Of a DNA stretch of 64,000 nt, positions 63,399-64,000 are shown piece after piece. The notes beneath the pieces are model-generated. The model was not told the origin of the DNA. It ran no database searches and was given only the letters and a program-made list of their open reading frames with translations. Origin of the DNA: Nitrobacter vulgaris. GTDB lineage: Bacteria; Pseudomonadota; Alphaproteobacteria; Rhizobiales; Xanthobacteraceae. The translations under genes were made by a program, and so were the position numbers. Position 1 is the stretch's first letter, and each line of letters opens with the position of its first letter. Where the stretch lies: the NCBI RefSeq assembly GCF_031453995.1, contig NZ_JAVDPZ010000024.1, positions 1 to 64,000 on the forward strand. Reading direction: 5' to 3'.

Positions 63399-64000
63399 AT
63401 GCTGATCAAGATCGCTGTCCGCTTGATGGGATTGATAGCAGTGATGTTGGTCGCAACCAGAATTTATGTCTGGAGGAGAAAACGCCCCGTGTGGCATCAG
63501 CTTCGATCCGACAGAAGCTCTAGAATGTTCTCCTCAGGTCCGATATATCGCTTTAGCGCATTTTCGACGCAGTGGGCGCATTATGCAGGTGGCCTCTCTC
63601 TGGAGGAGATCGCGGAGCAGCATCTAGAAGCGGACCGCCTGAATAAACGCTACGGCAGTCAGTTCCATATCCTAAAAGGCATCGAAGCGGATATTCTCGC
63701 GGATGGTTCGCTCGATTATCCGGACAGCATTCTGGAGAAATTCGACTTCGTTGTGGTCAGCGTGCATAGCCGCTTCAAAATGCCGAAGAAGGAGCAAACG
63801 GATAGAATAATCCGTGCTATCCAAAATCCACACACGACGATTATAGGGCATATGACCGGCCGCCAGCTCCAGCGCCGCCCTGGCTACGACATCGATGTCG
63901 ATAAAATATTCAGAGCCTGCGCCAAATATGGCGTCGCCGTCGAAATCAACGCGCATCCGTGCGGCTCGATCTGGACTGGCGATGGCACGAGAAAGCTTTA
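63399..64000 (+). pseudogene. PHP-domain (PolX-type) fragment, runs off the right edge
   Basis: From ATG 63399 the frame has an N-terminal TM (VRLMGLIAVMLVATRIYVW) and a short linker, then from about residue 60 the PHP domain found at the end of PolX: YAGGLSLEEIAEQHLEADRL, FHILKGIEADILADGSLDYP, FDFVVVSVHSRFKM, TTIIGHMTGRQLQRRPGYDI and VAVEINAHP. After EINAHP it reads CGSIWTG, but another frame reads RLDLDWRWHEKAL as the family requires, so one G is missing near 63962. The beginning of PolX is absent, so it is a chimera or relic. Confidence 0.55.

Overview
The window looks like an accessory-rich stretch of a Nitrobacteraceae (Bradyrhizobiaceae) chromosome, most likely Bradyrhizobium or a close relative. 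The evidence is high GC, an alphaproteobacterial groESL operon, an HWE-family kinase, a CopG-type regulator next to a PHB depolymerase, many 30-130 residue proteins of a kind I know from Bradyrhizobium, and the recombinase/DUF2924/DUF3489 set. I see no rRNA, convincing tRNA or CRISPR array. Species assignment is inference.

Layout. 1-9 kb holds ordinary scattered genes: an AI-2E-type exporter cut by the left edge, an isochorismatase-fold hydrolase, a thioredoxin-reductase-like flavoprotein, a DUF72 protein, an alpha/beta hydrolase and a manganese catalase fused to a YciF-type ferritin-like domain. 10.5-14 kb is a same-strand run of envelope-stress genes (DUF3618, a helical protein, a holin-3_6-type protein, a second helical protein, frameshifted YidB, GlsB). 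14.4-15.7 kb is a coupled DUF1989 / YqcI-YcgG (GntA-like heme N-hydroxylase) pair. 17.8-21.8 kb carries a CheB-CheR-PAS-HWE hybrid kinase with a single-domain response regulator. 22.6-24.3 kb is a PHB depolymerase behind a ribbon-helix-helix regulator with a palindromic operator. 24.5-33.3 kb is full of decay: a SRAP stub, a broken IS110 transposase, a broken RsbQ-like/PAS-kinase pair, YciF and DUF3597 remnants, and a frameshifted MddA/NnrU-like methyltransferase overlapping a UbiG-like one.

33.3-45.9 kb is an array of very small genes, several cytoplasmic, several single-TM, some zinc-ribbon-like. At least four are preceded by the same leader motif, TGCGCTCCCGCC, 18-25 nt before the start codon. 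46-48.2 kb is groES-groEL with a CIRCE operator. From 48.2 kb onward the region is mobile: a truncated TolC, an integrase-type insertion sequence, the C-terminal TOPRIM part of an OLD-family nuclease, a four-gene phage-type operon with stop/start overlaps (70-residue protein, ParB-methyltransferase, DUF5681, large terminase), an intact IS66-family element with an 8-bp target duplication, a region of repeated TTCCCTG heptamers, the large serine recombinase-DUF2924-DUF3489 operon, and a PHP/PolX fragment running off the right edge.

A recurring theme is genes broken by a single inserted or deleted base (yidB, the PAS kinase, the MddA-like gene, an exported small protein, the integrase-type transposase, the PHP fragment and others), alongside long intact genes. 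This is either real decay of an accessory region or residual assembly error; reads would separate the two.
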